This document shows positions 1-5,953 of a DNA stretch of 5,953 nt, piece after piece. A program made the translations under genes and the position numbers. This stretch comes from Acidobacteriota bacterium (GTDB taxonomy: Bacteria > Acidobacteriota > Terriglobia > Bryobacterales > Bryobacteraceae), in assembly GCA_947505565.1 (NCBI GenBank), contig CANNLB010000206.1, positions 1 through 5,953 of the forward strand, in the 5' to 3' direction. Under the pieces are notes generated by a model, which made no database searches, was not told the origin of the DNA, and was given only the letters and a program-made list of their open reading frames with translations. Every line of letters begins with the position of its first letter. The first letter of the stretch is position 1.

Positions 1-1057
1 TATTGGCGTGCCAAGCCGGTTGCACCCGGATGACATCTCCTTCGGACAGCGGAAGTTCCCGCAGGTTCACCTTGCCGAGGAGGTCATACGCCCCTTTGTC
101 GCGGTTCCAACGCCGGTAGTCGACGTTCTTCACAAGCGACTGGGTCCGCAGTAGCTTTCCTGTCGCAGCATCGATGATTAAGTGCGACTCCTCCGGATTC
201 ATCCGAAACCAGTAGGCAAAGTGGGCATCCCAATGCATCACGTAAAGCGCCTGCCAGGTCGGTGCTGGTTCGGTCCCGGTGTCGGCGACAAATTGCCATA
301 GGCTGTGACCGGTCATGGCGTCGGTCAGGCTGAGCCCGGCCGGTGCTTCCGGTACATCGTGCCAGCCGCCGCGGCCGTGGAGAATCGCCATGGTGCCGTT
401 CTTTGTCTTGCCTAGACGCGGCGTGTTGTAGGCTGTCGTTCCGTCTTCATTGGTCCAGACGACGCGACCCGTCCGCTTATCGATCGCCCGCAGATAGTTC
501 CACCCCGGCTTCTCGGCCGGCTCCACGTTGTAGATCAAGTCGCCGACGATCATCGGTTCAAACTGTTTGTTGAACGGAAACGGCTTGCCCCACGGAGTAA
601 ACTTCCGGCGCCAAACTTCGTGCCCTTGCCAGTCCCAGCAGCCCATTTCGCCACTCGCATTGAAGAACCAGACGTGCTCCCCATCGGTCAATGGGGTTGG
701 CGTCGTCGAGTCGCTATAGGCATACATCATGGGGCTCTTTTCGACGCCGTTGAGCGAGACGGCCCACAGAGTCTTCCCGGTTCTCGCATCCATCGCCAAG
801 CCCGTGATTCGGCTGCTGAACCCTTTCTCTCCTGCCGCGAAGGTTGTAAGAAACAGTCGATCGCCCCATACGGCGATTCCGCTTTGTCCGGCGTTCGGCA
901 ACGGCACCCGCCACGCAATGTTCTCGTTCCGCGCGACGCTCCACTTCACAGGCGGCTCCGAGCCGGTCACTTGCCACGTGCCGTTCGGACCTCCAGCCTG
1001 CGGCCAATTAGCCGCCGTCAAGAGCAGTGGGGCCAAGAAAATCGGGAATCGAGTCAT
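1..1057 (-). CDS. Exported PQQ-like beta-propeller protein (C-terminus cut off by the window edge)
   Basis: The minus-strand frame starts at ATG 1057-1055 and stays open for 352 codons to the left edge, so the stop lies outside. Residues 1-16 (MTRFPIFLAPLLLTAA) look like a Sec signal peptide with cleavage after TAA, placing the protein outside the cytoplasm. The mature part starts NWPQAGGPNGTW, the opening typical of PQQ-like (BamB/quinoprotein-type) propellers. Blade motifs of the form D-x-x-T-G-x-x-x-W/R recur: DARTGKTLW (90-98), DKRTGRVVW (193-201), DAMTGHSLW (246-254) and DAATGKLLR (296-304). A related DWQGHEVW lies at 142-149. In this family such proteins may bind PQQ as dehydrogenases or act only as scaffolds; I see nothing that proves cofactor binding. 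Full-length relatives are around 400 residues, so most of the gene is probably present. No clear Shine-Dalgarno site precedes the ATG. It diverges from the GGT-like gene. Confidence 0.85.
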   Translation of the reverse strand, partial: MTRFPIFLAPLLLTAANWPQAGGPNGTWQVTGSEPPVKWSVARNENIAWRVPLPNAGQSGIAVWGDRLFLTTFAAGEKGFSSRITGLAMDARTGKTLWAVSLNGVEKSPMMYAYSDSTTPTPLTDGEHVWFFNASGEMGCWDWQGHEVWRRKFTPWGKPFPFNKQFEPMIVGDLIYNVEPAEKPGWNYLRAIDKRTGRVVWTNEDGTTAYNTPRLGKTKNGTMAILHGRGGWHDVPEAPAGLSLTDAMTGHSLWQFVADTGTEPAPTWQALYVMHWDAHFAYWFRMNPEESHLIIDAATGKLLRTQSLVKNVDYRRWNRDKGAYDLLGKVNLRELPLSEGDVIRVQPAWHAN

Positions 1058-1172
1058 GAGGACATCATCGCCGACTTTAGTGGGCGGCGCCGGAGCCCGG
1101 GAGCCACTGGTCAAAACTGTATGTACGAAAGACCGGAGCGCCTTCTATTCTGATCATGTAATCCTGTTACTC
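1058..1172. promoter_or_regulatory. Divergent intergenic region, presumed to carry promoters for both flanking genes
   Basis: These 115 bases separate two divergently transcribed starts, so both promoters should lie here or overlap the flanking genes. On the plus strand TATTCT at 1146-1151 is a passable -10 element, but no good -35 lies 17 bases upstream. The AT-richer part (about 1110-1170) contrasts with a GC-rich block at about 1081-1110. No strong Shine-Dalgarno site precedes either ATG. That these bases are regulatory is inferred from gene orientation; I cannot identify an operator. Confidence 0.35.
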
Positions 1173-2822
1173 ATGCTTCGCCGCCGCTTCCTTCCTTTAC
1201 TCACGCTCGGCCCCTCACTCGTCCGCGGGCAAAAGACCGACCGTTCTCACGGTCGCTCGATGGTCATCGCCAGCGGCGGCATCGTCTCGACGAGCCAAGT
1301 GCTCGCCTCCCAGGCTGGCGCGATGATCCTCGCGCAAGGGGGCAGCGCGGTGGATGCGGCCATCACGGCCAATGCCGTGCTCGGTGTGGTGGAGCCGATG
1401 ATGTGCGGCATTGGCGGCGATCTGTTTGTGATGTACCGCGACGCCAAGACCGGCGCGATTACTGGTCTGAACGCGAGCGGTCCGGCCCCGCGCGCGATGA
1501 CGATCGCCGCACTTCGGGCGAAGGGGCTGACGAAGATGACGCCTACGGGCATTCACTCGGTCACAGTTCCCGGCTGTGTTCGCGGCTGGCAAGCCATGCA
1601 CCGTCGGTATGGCAAACTCGCATGGAACAAGCTCTTTGATCCCGCCATCCGCTTTGCCGCGTCTGGCTTTCCCATGCAGGAGATGGTTGGCCGTGTGTGG
1701 GATTCTGAACTTGTCCGTAAAGATCCCGAGGGGACGCGCGTTTTTTACCCCGGCGGGAAGGCACCAGGGATCGGGGACATCTACCGCAATCCCGACCTTG
1801 CCAGAGCCATGCGCCTGATCGCCGCCGAAGGGGCCGATGGGTTCTACAAGGGCGAGGTGGCGACGGCGATTTTGATGAAGTCGCAGAAGGTGGGTGGACT
1901 GCTCTTGCCGCCCGATCTCGCCGAGTTCGAACCCGAATGGGTGACGCCGATCGCCACCACCTATCGCGGCTGGCAGGTTCACGAATTGCCCCCGAACGGG
2001 CAAGGTTTGGCGGCGTTGTCCATGCTCAACATCCTCGAGAACTTCGACCCCGCGGCGCCCTTTAGCTCTACTGAACTCCATCGGAAGATTGAAGCGATGA
2101 AGCTGGCTTATGCGGACCTGAAGTATGTTGCCGATACGCGGGTGACCAAGGTCCCCACCGCGGCCCTGATCGCCAAACCCTACGCCGCTCAGCGCGCGAA
2201 GCTAATTAAGGCTGACCGGGCCAACTGCGCCGTTGAAGCCGGGACTCCGCCGGTCTCGGCTGATACGACTTACTTTACGGTCGTTGATCGGGACGGGAAT
2301 ATCGCGTCGTGGATCCAAAGCGTGTCCGGCAGTTGGGGTTCTGGCGTGGCGGTGGATGGCATGGGCTTCCATCTTCACAACCGAGGCGGCGGCTTCAGCT
2401 TTGATGCGTCTCAGCCCAACGCTCTTGCTCCCGGCAAGCGCCCGTTCCACACGATTATCCCCGCGATCATGCAGAAGGACGAGCGGCACATCGGCTTCGG
2501 CATCATGAGTGGGGCTAACCAACCGCTGGCCCATGCCCAGTTTGTTTCGAACATTGCGGACCACGGCATGAACCTGCAGGCGGCACTGGAAGCTCCTCGG
2601 TTCACCAAATCTCGCGCGTCCGGCTGCGACGTTACGATCGAATCGCGGTACGGTCTGGATACTCTGCGCGAGCTCTCTTCGAGGGGTCACCAGATCACCA
2701 TCGCCGAGCCTTATAGCGCTCGGATGGGCCGCGGCAACGCTGTGATGCATAACGCGAAGACGAAGGTGAATACCGCGGCCTCCGACCCACGAGCCGATGG
2801 TGCCGCGATCCCGCAGCCCTAA
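1173..2822 (+). CDS. Gamma-glutamyltransferase-like Ntn hydrolase (YwrD-type subfamily)
   Basis: This 549-residue protein belongs to the GGT family (peptidase family T3), which is made as a precursor and self-cleaves into two subunits. The likely nucleophile is Thr365, the first Thr of DTTYFTVVDRDGN, matching TTHYSVVDKDGN of E. coli GGT. Cleavage after Asp364 would give a 364-residue large and a 185-residue small subunit. Other family landmarks are GGSAVDAAITANAVLGVVEP (56-75), GIGGDLF (79-85), PPNGQGLAAL (273-282), NRGGGFSF (403-410), APGKRPFHTIIPAI (419-432), NQPLAHAQF (449-457) and the C-terminal SDPRADGAAI. The N-terminus MLRRRFLPLLTLG carries an RRxFL pattern followed by a short hydrophobic stretch, so Tat or Sec export to the periplasm is likely. 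The ATG at 1173 is chosen because it gives this signal; the same frame is open back to 729, but that part runs antisense through the propeller gene. At the site of E. coli Arg114 (FREMAP) the protein reads LNASGPAP, as in YwrD-like or acylase-like members, so glutathione may not be the substrate. No Shine-Dalgarno site is obvious. Confidence 0.92.
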   Translation: MLRRRFLPLLTLGPSLVRGQKTDRSHGRSMVIASGGIVSTSQVLASQAGAMILAQGGSAVDAAITANAVLGVVEPMMCGIGGDLFVMYRDAKTGAITGLNASGPAPRAMTIAALRAKGLTKMTPTGIHSVTVPGCVRGWQAMHRRYGKLAWNKLFDPAIRFAASGFPMQEMVGRVWDSELVRKDPEGTRVFYPGGKAPGIGDIYRNPDLARAMRLIAAEGADGFYKGEVATAILMKSQKVGGLLLPPDLAEFEPEWVTPIATTYRGWQVHELPPNGQGLAALSMLNILENFDPAAPFSSTELHRKIEAMKLAYADLKYVADTRVTKVPTAALIAKPYAAQRAKLIKADRANCAVEAGTPPVSADTTYFTVVDRDGNIASWIQSVSGSWGSGVAVDGMGFHLHNRGGGFSFDASQPNALAPGKRPFHTIIPAIMQKDERHIGFGIMSGANQPLAHAQFVSNIADHGMNLQAALEAPRFTKSRASGCDVTIESRYGLDTLRELSSRGHQITIAEPYSARMGRGNAVMHNAKTKVNTAASDPRADGAAIPQP

Positions 2823-2844
2823 CTGATTAGGGGCCGGCCGCCGG

Positions 2845-3180
2845 CTACCGAACCGGGGCGACGGTCGGTTTTGAGAGGAGTTGCCGAAAGGTCTGAAGGT
2901 TGCGAAGACATCCGCGTCTGCCTGATTGTTCGCGCCGTGGGACACCTGCCGAGGGATCACTGCCGGAGGTAGCATCCCGTCGGCCCGGTTGTTGGTCGGC
3001 TTGACAGAGAGAGGTGGGAGAAAGCGCAGCAACGACTTTTCCTCGTTTTGCTTGCCCAATCCGTGCAATAACTTTTGGTTATCGCCCTTCGCCAAAACGC
3101 GACCCCGCCAGTGATGCGTCACCCGCCTCCGAAAGGCCTTCGCGGGCCCGACCTACCTCCATCGCTTCCCGAGGCTGCGA
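2845..3180 (-). pseudogene. Relic of an IS66-type transposase, C-terminal part only
   Basis: Read on the minus strand from about 3160, the sequence gives AFRRRVTHHWRGRVLAKGDN, then QKLLHGLGKQNEEKSLLRFL, then KPTNNRADGMLPPAVIPRQV. This closely follows the C-terminal block of IS66-like DDE transposases, whose usual form is LLRFL...PTNNRAERALRPAVIARKVS; the PTNN motif lies at 2999-2979. The conserved AERALRP has become ADGMLPP, so the Glu expected to be catalytic is lost. Towards the end the match leaves the first frame (DVFATFRPFGN) and resumes in another as LQTFRQLLSKPTVAPVR, ending at TAG 2847-2845; this indicates a frameshift. The N-terminal and central transposase domains are absent. The upstream edge is uncertain, and no terminal inverted repeats or target duplications are apparent. 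Recognition is from remembered family motifs, not a search. Confidence 0.6.
2847..2872 (+). terminator. Weak candidate Rho-independent terminator after the GGT-like gene
   Basis: ACCGA (2847-2851) pairs with TCGGT (2865-2869). After a bulged A, two inner C-G pairs (2853-2854 with 2863-2864) extend the stem around an 8-base loop. The 3' arm runs into TTTT (2869-2872), 24 bases after the GGT-like stop codon. The T-run is short and the stem imperfect. The same bases also encode the end of the transposase relic on the other strand, so the hairpin may be coincidental. Confidence 0.25.
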
Positions 3181-3194
3181 CTTCCCATGGCAGG

Positions 3195-3990
3195 ATAAAG
3201 GCTGCGCGAGTCCGGCGCGCTCTTGCGGAGCGTCCATCTGTTCCGCTGGGACTGGCTCAATCGGCTGCTCATCGAAATGGCTCGCCTCGAACTCGGCGAC
3301 GCTTATACCCAGGAGAGCGAGTTTGCATTCGCCATGGGTGCCGAACCGATGTTCAACCGGTCGATGATTGATCAAGCACTGTATCCCGTCATTGGCGCCG
3401 TTGGCTAAAAACCAGGAGATGGTAGGTCCTCGCTACCCGAAACGACGGTCTTGCCTGACTTCACGCAACCCTATCTTGTGGGCCTCAGCCTCGGCAAGCC
3501 CGTCGATCGTCGCACGCTCGCCATCCTCGAACTCGAGTGGCGGGGCGACTCGTTTGACTACGCCGAATCCCTGCCCAGCCGCAAGCCCATTGTTCGCCTC
3601 GTCCGGGCGGACTGGTTCCCGCTCGGCCTGCTTTACTCCGGTCTTCCAGCGATGCTGGCTGACGTGGTAACCAAGCTCGAACGACGTCCGGCGGCTGGAG
3701 CGTGACGCTGCTTTCTGCTCGAAATCCTGCCGCAGCACCCGTTGGTGATCGCGCTCGTGGCGGTGTCTGTTACCGGAGGTGAACGCGAAAATCGCCTCGA
3801 TGGGGGCATCCGGTCCGTACCGCCGCCTGTACTCTATTCGGGTCTCCGGATCCTGTTCTAAACCGACGATCCGCGCATTGCGGACGATGTACCCGGTTAC
3901 AACGCGCTCGTCGAAGAGTCGGTCATTGCCGAGGCCGCTTGGCGCGCCATTCGCGAAATTCTGGCGCGGCGCCAACCGCACCGCCAATAA
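3195..3990 (+). pseudogene. Decayed phage terminase large-subunit-like gene (nuclease half)
   Basis: One frame (codons starting at 3223, 3226 and so on to 3988) keeps protein-like content for about 256 codons but contains stops at 3406 (TAA), 3703 (TGA) and 3859 (TAA), ending at TAA 3988-3990. The first segment includes LIEMARLELGDAYTQESEFA and MFNRSMIDQAL, resembling the linker of large terminases (fLeeeR.elGe..YrQEy.ceF...Fd...i..Al). The second includes YLVGLSLGKPVDRRTLAILE and RLVRADWFPLGLLYSGLPAM, resembling the RNase H-like nuclease start (y.iGlDlGq..D.tAlavle) with the expected Asp changed to Ser. The third has VAVSVTGGERENRLDGGIRS, like the V.vTGG...VPKrdL region; the last has TDDPRIADDVPGYNALVEES. 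IKAARVRRAL in another frame at about 3195-3224 may be a remnant of the DEAARV Walker-B region. The ATPase half is missing. Assignment is by motif memory; another phage-derived or hypothetical family is possible. Confidence 0.5.
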
Positions 3991-4019
3991 GTTATACGAT
4001 TTAATGGAGAAAATTTCTA
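3985..4019 (+). promoter_or_regulatory. AT-rich leader with probable ribosome site of the CocE-type gene
   Basis: This stretch stands out as AT-rich in GC-rich surroundings and lies directly before the hydrolase start. TATACG at 3993-3998 is a possible -10 element, but I see no convincing -35. GGAG at 4006-4009 lies 10 bases before the ATG at 4020, a usable though slightly long Shine-Dalgarno spacing. An out-of-frame ATG at 4004 overlaps it. The promoter role is inferred from composition and position. Confidence 0.35.
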
Positions 4020-5555
4020 ATGCTCCTCCTTGCCCTCGCCATCATGATCGAACCGCACGTCGTTGTCCCCATGCGCGACGGCGTCAAACTCTACGCTGAC
4101 GTCTACCGGCCCAGCGCCCCCGGGAAGTATCCCACCATCGTCGTCCGAACCCCGTACGGAGTCCAGCGCGACGGCGTCCATCAAAATCTGATCCGCTTTG
4201 CTCAGAATGGCTACGCCGTCGTCATGCAGGATGTCCGCGGCCGCTTCGAATCCGAAGGCAAGTGGGAGCCGTTCCGCGACGAAGGGCGCGACGGCTACGA
4301 CACGATTGAGTGGGCCGCCCGGCAGCCGTGGTCCACCGGCAAGGTCGGCTCGCAGGGTGGGAGCTATTTGGGAAACAACCAATGGCTGGCCGGCGCGCTG
4401 GCCCCGCCCCACTTGGTGGCCATGTTTCCGGCCGTCGCCGCCACGAGCATTTATCACAACTGGGCTTACTTCGGCGGGGTGTTCCGCCTCTCTTTTAACT
4501 ATGGCTGGGGCGTTGTCCGGATGCCCCATCGCATTATGCAGCCGCAGTACTGGCATACCGAGACCTACGTCCCGCCGGAGCTCAAATACGAGAATATCCT
4601 GCTGAATCCCCCTGATCAGGGCATCGCGCACTATCGCGACTGGCTCGCTCACGACCAGTACGACAGCTACTGGCGCGTCGCCTCGGTCGAAGACCGTTTC
4701 AACGACATCAAAGTCCCTGTCCACACCCAGGGCGGCTGGTTTGACATTTTCCTGGCCGGCACGATCAACGGCTATGTCGGGATGAAAAAACGCGGCGCTA
4801 AAATGGTGATCGGCCCCTGGGGACACGGCCCCAGTCGCAAGTTCGGGGCCCTCGATTTCGGTCCCACCGCGGACCGCAAGCTTAGCGAGTTCGAAGACCC
4901 CTGGTTCGCCCACTACCTGAAGGGCGAGGCCAATGGAATCGAAAAGGATCCGCCGGTCGAGATATTCTACATGGGCATCAACTCTTGGAAAAAAGAGGCC
5001 GACTGGCCCATTCCTGGCACGCAGTACGTCTCCATGTATCTGGGACGCAACAAGTCGCTGTCCTATGACAAAGCGTCCACCGCCAGCGATAGCTTCACCT
5101 ACGACCCCGCCAATCCGGTCCCGACGCTCGGCGGCAACAACTGCTGCGGCACCCCCACGGTCGCCGGCCCCATGGATCAACGGCCGCTCGAGAAGCGGCC
5201 CGACGTCCTTAGCTACACCGGCAGCCCTCTCGGTAAGCGGTTGGCCATCGCCGGCCCCGTCAAGATGAAACTCCAAGTGGCGACTACCGCCCCGGACATG
5301 CACTGGATGGTGAAGTTGATCGATGTGCATGAGGACGGAGCGGCCTACAATATCGCCGAAGGAATGCTTCGGTGTAACGGTCCGGATTGCGAAGTCGACC
5401 TCGTTGGCACCGCCAACGTCTTCCTCACAGGCCATCGGATCCGCGTCGATATCACTTCAAGTAATTTCCCCCAATTTGCGCGGGCGCCGCACGCTGGCAA
5501 AAATACGGTCTTTCACGGGTCGCATCTTGTCCTGCCTGTGGTTCCGCTACCCTAG
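4020..5555 (+). CDS. CocE/NonD-family serine hydrolase (X-Pro dipeptidyl-peptidase S15-like)
   Basis: This complete 511-residue protein has the two-part build of the CocE/NonD family: an alpha/beta-hydrolase domain (about 12-325) and a C-terminal jelly-roll (PepX_C-like) domain (about 335-511). Members hydrolyse esters or amides; known examples are cocaine esterase, glutaryl-7-ACA acylase and alpha-amino-acid ester hydrolase. The substrate here cannot be read from sequence. The start VVVPMRDGVKLYADVYRP is diagnostic. The nucleophile is Ser115 in GGSYLG, the acid Asp242 in GGWFDIF and the base His269 in GPWGHG. Tyr46 in RTPYG fits the oxyanion-hole Tyr. The C-terminal domain shows YDPANPVPTLGGNNCCG (361-377), LTGHRIRVDITSSNFP (469-484) and SHLVLPVVP (501-509). 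The N-terminus MLLLALAIM is hydrophobic but has no basic residue or clear cleavage site, so export is uncertain; ATG 4044 is an alternative start. GGAG upstream supports 4020. The next gene begins 11 bases after the stop, suggesting an operon. Compared with typical relatives (about 550-600 residues) the C-terminal domain seems compact. Confidence 0.93.
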   Translation: MLLLALAIMIEPHVVVPMRDGVKLYADVYRPSAPGKYPTIVVRTPYGVQRDGVHQNLIRFAQNGYAVVMQDVRGRFESEGKWEPFRDEGRDGYDTIEWAARQPWSTGKVGSQGGSYLGNNQWLAGALAPPHLVAMFPAVAATSIYHNWAYFGGVFRLSFNYGWGVVRMPHRIMQPQYWHTETYVPPELKYENILLNPPDQGIAHYRDWLAHDQYDSYWRVASVEDRFNDIKVPVHTQGGWFDIFLAGTINGYVGMKKRGAKMVIGPWGHGPSRKFGALDFGPTADRKLSEFEDPWFAHYLKGEANGIEKDPPVEIFYMGINSWKKEADWPIPGTQYVSMYLGRNKSLSYDKASTASDSFTYDPANPVPTLGGNNCCGTPTVAGPMDQRPLEKRPDVLSYTGSPLGKRLAIAGPVKMKLQVATTAPDMHWMVKLIDVHEDGAAYNIAEGMLRCNGPDCEVDLVGTANVFLTGHRIRVDITSSNFPQFARAPHAGKNTVFHGSHLVLPVVPLP

Positions 5556-5566
5556 AAGACAGATTC

Positions 5567-5953
5567 ATGTATCGGCTACTCATTCCCTTTCTATTGGTCG
5601 GCACCCTGTGGGCCGACGAGAAGTTCCAGGCACTTGGTCAAAAATGGTCGGTCCCCATCGCCGCCGATTGGGAAGAGGTGGATGGGATTATGGGCCTAAC
5701 GGTCCCTCGGCCGCAAACGGCGCCGCGGCGCCCGAAACAGTTTGCGCTTCTGGATGCCGGTCCATTCGAAAAGGTGACGGTGGAAGTGGAAGTCCGGCGT
5801 CTGCAAGGGTCGTTAATCATCGTCTACGCCTATCAGGACGACGCCCATTTTAACTACGCCCATCTATCGGTCGACGCCCCAGCCAAACAACCCGTTCACA
5901 ATGGCATCTTCCACGTTTTCGGCGGAGAGCGCGTCCGCATCAGCCCGCTCGAA
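5567..5953 (+). CDS. Exported protein with probable ConA-like (LamG/DUF1080-like) domain, C-terminus beyond window
   Basis: The frame opens at ATG 5567 and is open for 129 codons to the right edge. Residues 1-16 (MYRLLIPFLLVGTLWA) form a signal peptide with cleavage before DEKF, so the product is probably periplasmic or secreted. The mature part starts WSVPIAADWEEVDGIMGL, then FEKVTVEVEVRRLQGSLIIV (67-86), YQDDAHFNYAHLSVD (89-103) and HNGIFHVFGGERVRI (111-125). This alternation of beta-strands, with a W..v.G opening and an Hxn-Y-x-H-l-S strand, resembles ConA-like or laminin-G-type domains, including the DUF1080 (3-keto-disaccharide hydrolase) group found in carbohydrate-active secreted proteins. 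A catalytic or binding role cannot be decided from this portion. The start follows the CocE-type stop by 11 bases with only a weak GAAG (5555-5558) as ribosome site, so co-transcription and translational coupling are likely. The family assignment is by fold pattern and is tentative. Confidence 0.75.
   Translation, partial: MYRLLIPFLLVGTLWADEKFQALGQKWSVPIAADWEEVDGIMGLTVPRPQTAPRRPKQFALLDAGPFEKVTVEVEVRRLQGSLIIVYAYQDDAHFNYAHLSVDAPAKQPVHNGIFHVFGGERVRISPLE

Noticed and set aside
729..1172. N-terminal extension of the GGT-like gene back to ATG 729
   Set aside because: This part runs antisense through the propeller gene and gives no GGT-like sequence. The ATG at 1173 yields a signal peptide followed directly by the family's start.
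1215..2081. A 288-codon open frame antisense to the GGT-like gene
   Set aside because: The sense strand encodes clear GGT-family motifs across the whole interval. The antisense translation has no recognisable domain.
2202..3122. A 306-codon minus-strand frame covering the end of the GGT-like gene
   Set aside because: Only its first part (3122 to about 2880) resembles a transposase. The remainder is a shadow of the GGT-like coding sequence.
3703..3705. TGA in the terminase-like frame as a recoded or selenocysteine codon
   Set aside because: Two TAA stops in the same frame and the missing N-terminal half make simple decay more likely. No selenocysteine insertion hairpin was evident just downstream.
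3433..3987. A 184-codon minus-strand open frame in the relic region
   Set aside because: No family features are seen, and it lies opposite the plus-strand frame with the terminase-like blocks. An open antisense frame is expected in GC-rich DNA of former coding origin.
4017..5435. A 472-codon open frame antisense to the CocE-type hydrolase
   Set aside because: Its codons mirror the hydrolase's GC-rich codon pattern and the translation shows no recognisable domain. The sense strand has a full catalytic triad and family motifs.

Overview
The window is GC-rich bacterial DNA. The gene content is an exported PQQ-type beta-propeller protein, a gamma-glutamyltransferase-like Ntn hydrolase, a CocE/NonD-type serine hydrolase and an exported ConA-like protein. 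The mix of secreted hydrolases and weak or absent Shine-Dalgarno sites resembles soil Acidobacteriota of the Solibacter/Bryobacter kind. That assignment rests on general protein style, not on a marker gene, and Planctomycetota or Verrucomicrobiota cannot be excluded.

Layout: (1) 1-1057, minus strand: the first 352 residues of a PQQ-like beta-propeller protein with a signal peptide, running off the left edge. (2) 1058-1172: a divergent intergenic region. (3) 1173-2822, plus strand: a complete 549-residue GGT-like enzyme whose predicted self-cleavage nucleophile is Thr365. (4) 2823-4019: about 1.2 kb with no intact gene. It holds two apparent relics: the C-terminal part of an IS66-type transposase on the minus strand (about 2845-3180), then a decayed phage-terminase-like gene on the plus strand (about 3195-3990) whose frame is broken by three stop codons. 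(5) 4020-5555, plus strand: a complete CocE/NonD-family hydrolase with a Ser115-Asp242-His269 triad. (6) 5567-5953, plus strand: the first 129 residues of an exported protein with a probable ConA-like (LamG/DUF1080-like) fold, 11 bases after the hydrolase and probably co-transcribed with it.

The intact genes look like independent envelope or periplasmic functions: a propeller protein, hydrolysis or transfer of gamma-glutamyl or related amides, and hydrolysis of esters or amides. Only the last two genes look like an operon. The GGT-like gene and the propeller gene diverge from a shared upstream region. The relic region looks like a mobile-element or prophage scar between two stable chromosomal genes. 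I see no rRNA, tRNA, CRISPR array or intact insertion sequence, and no convincing undescribed multi-gene system. The most unusual points are the two relics and the non-canonical substrate pocket predicted for the GGT-like enzyme.
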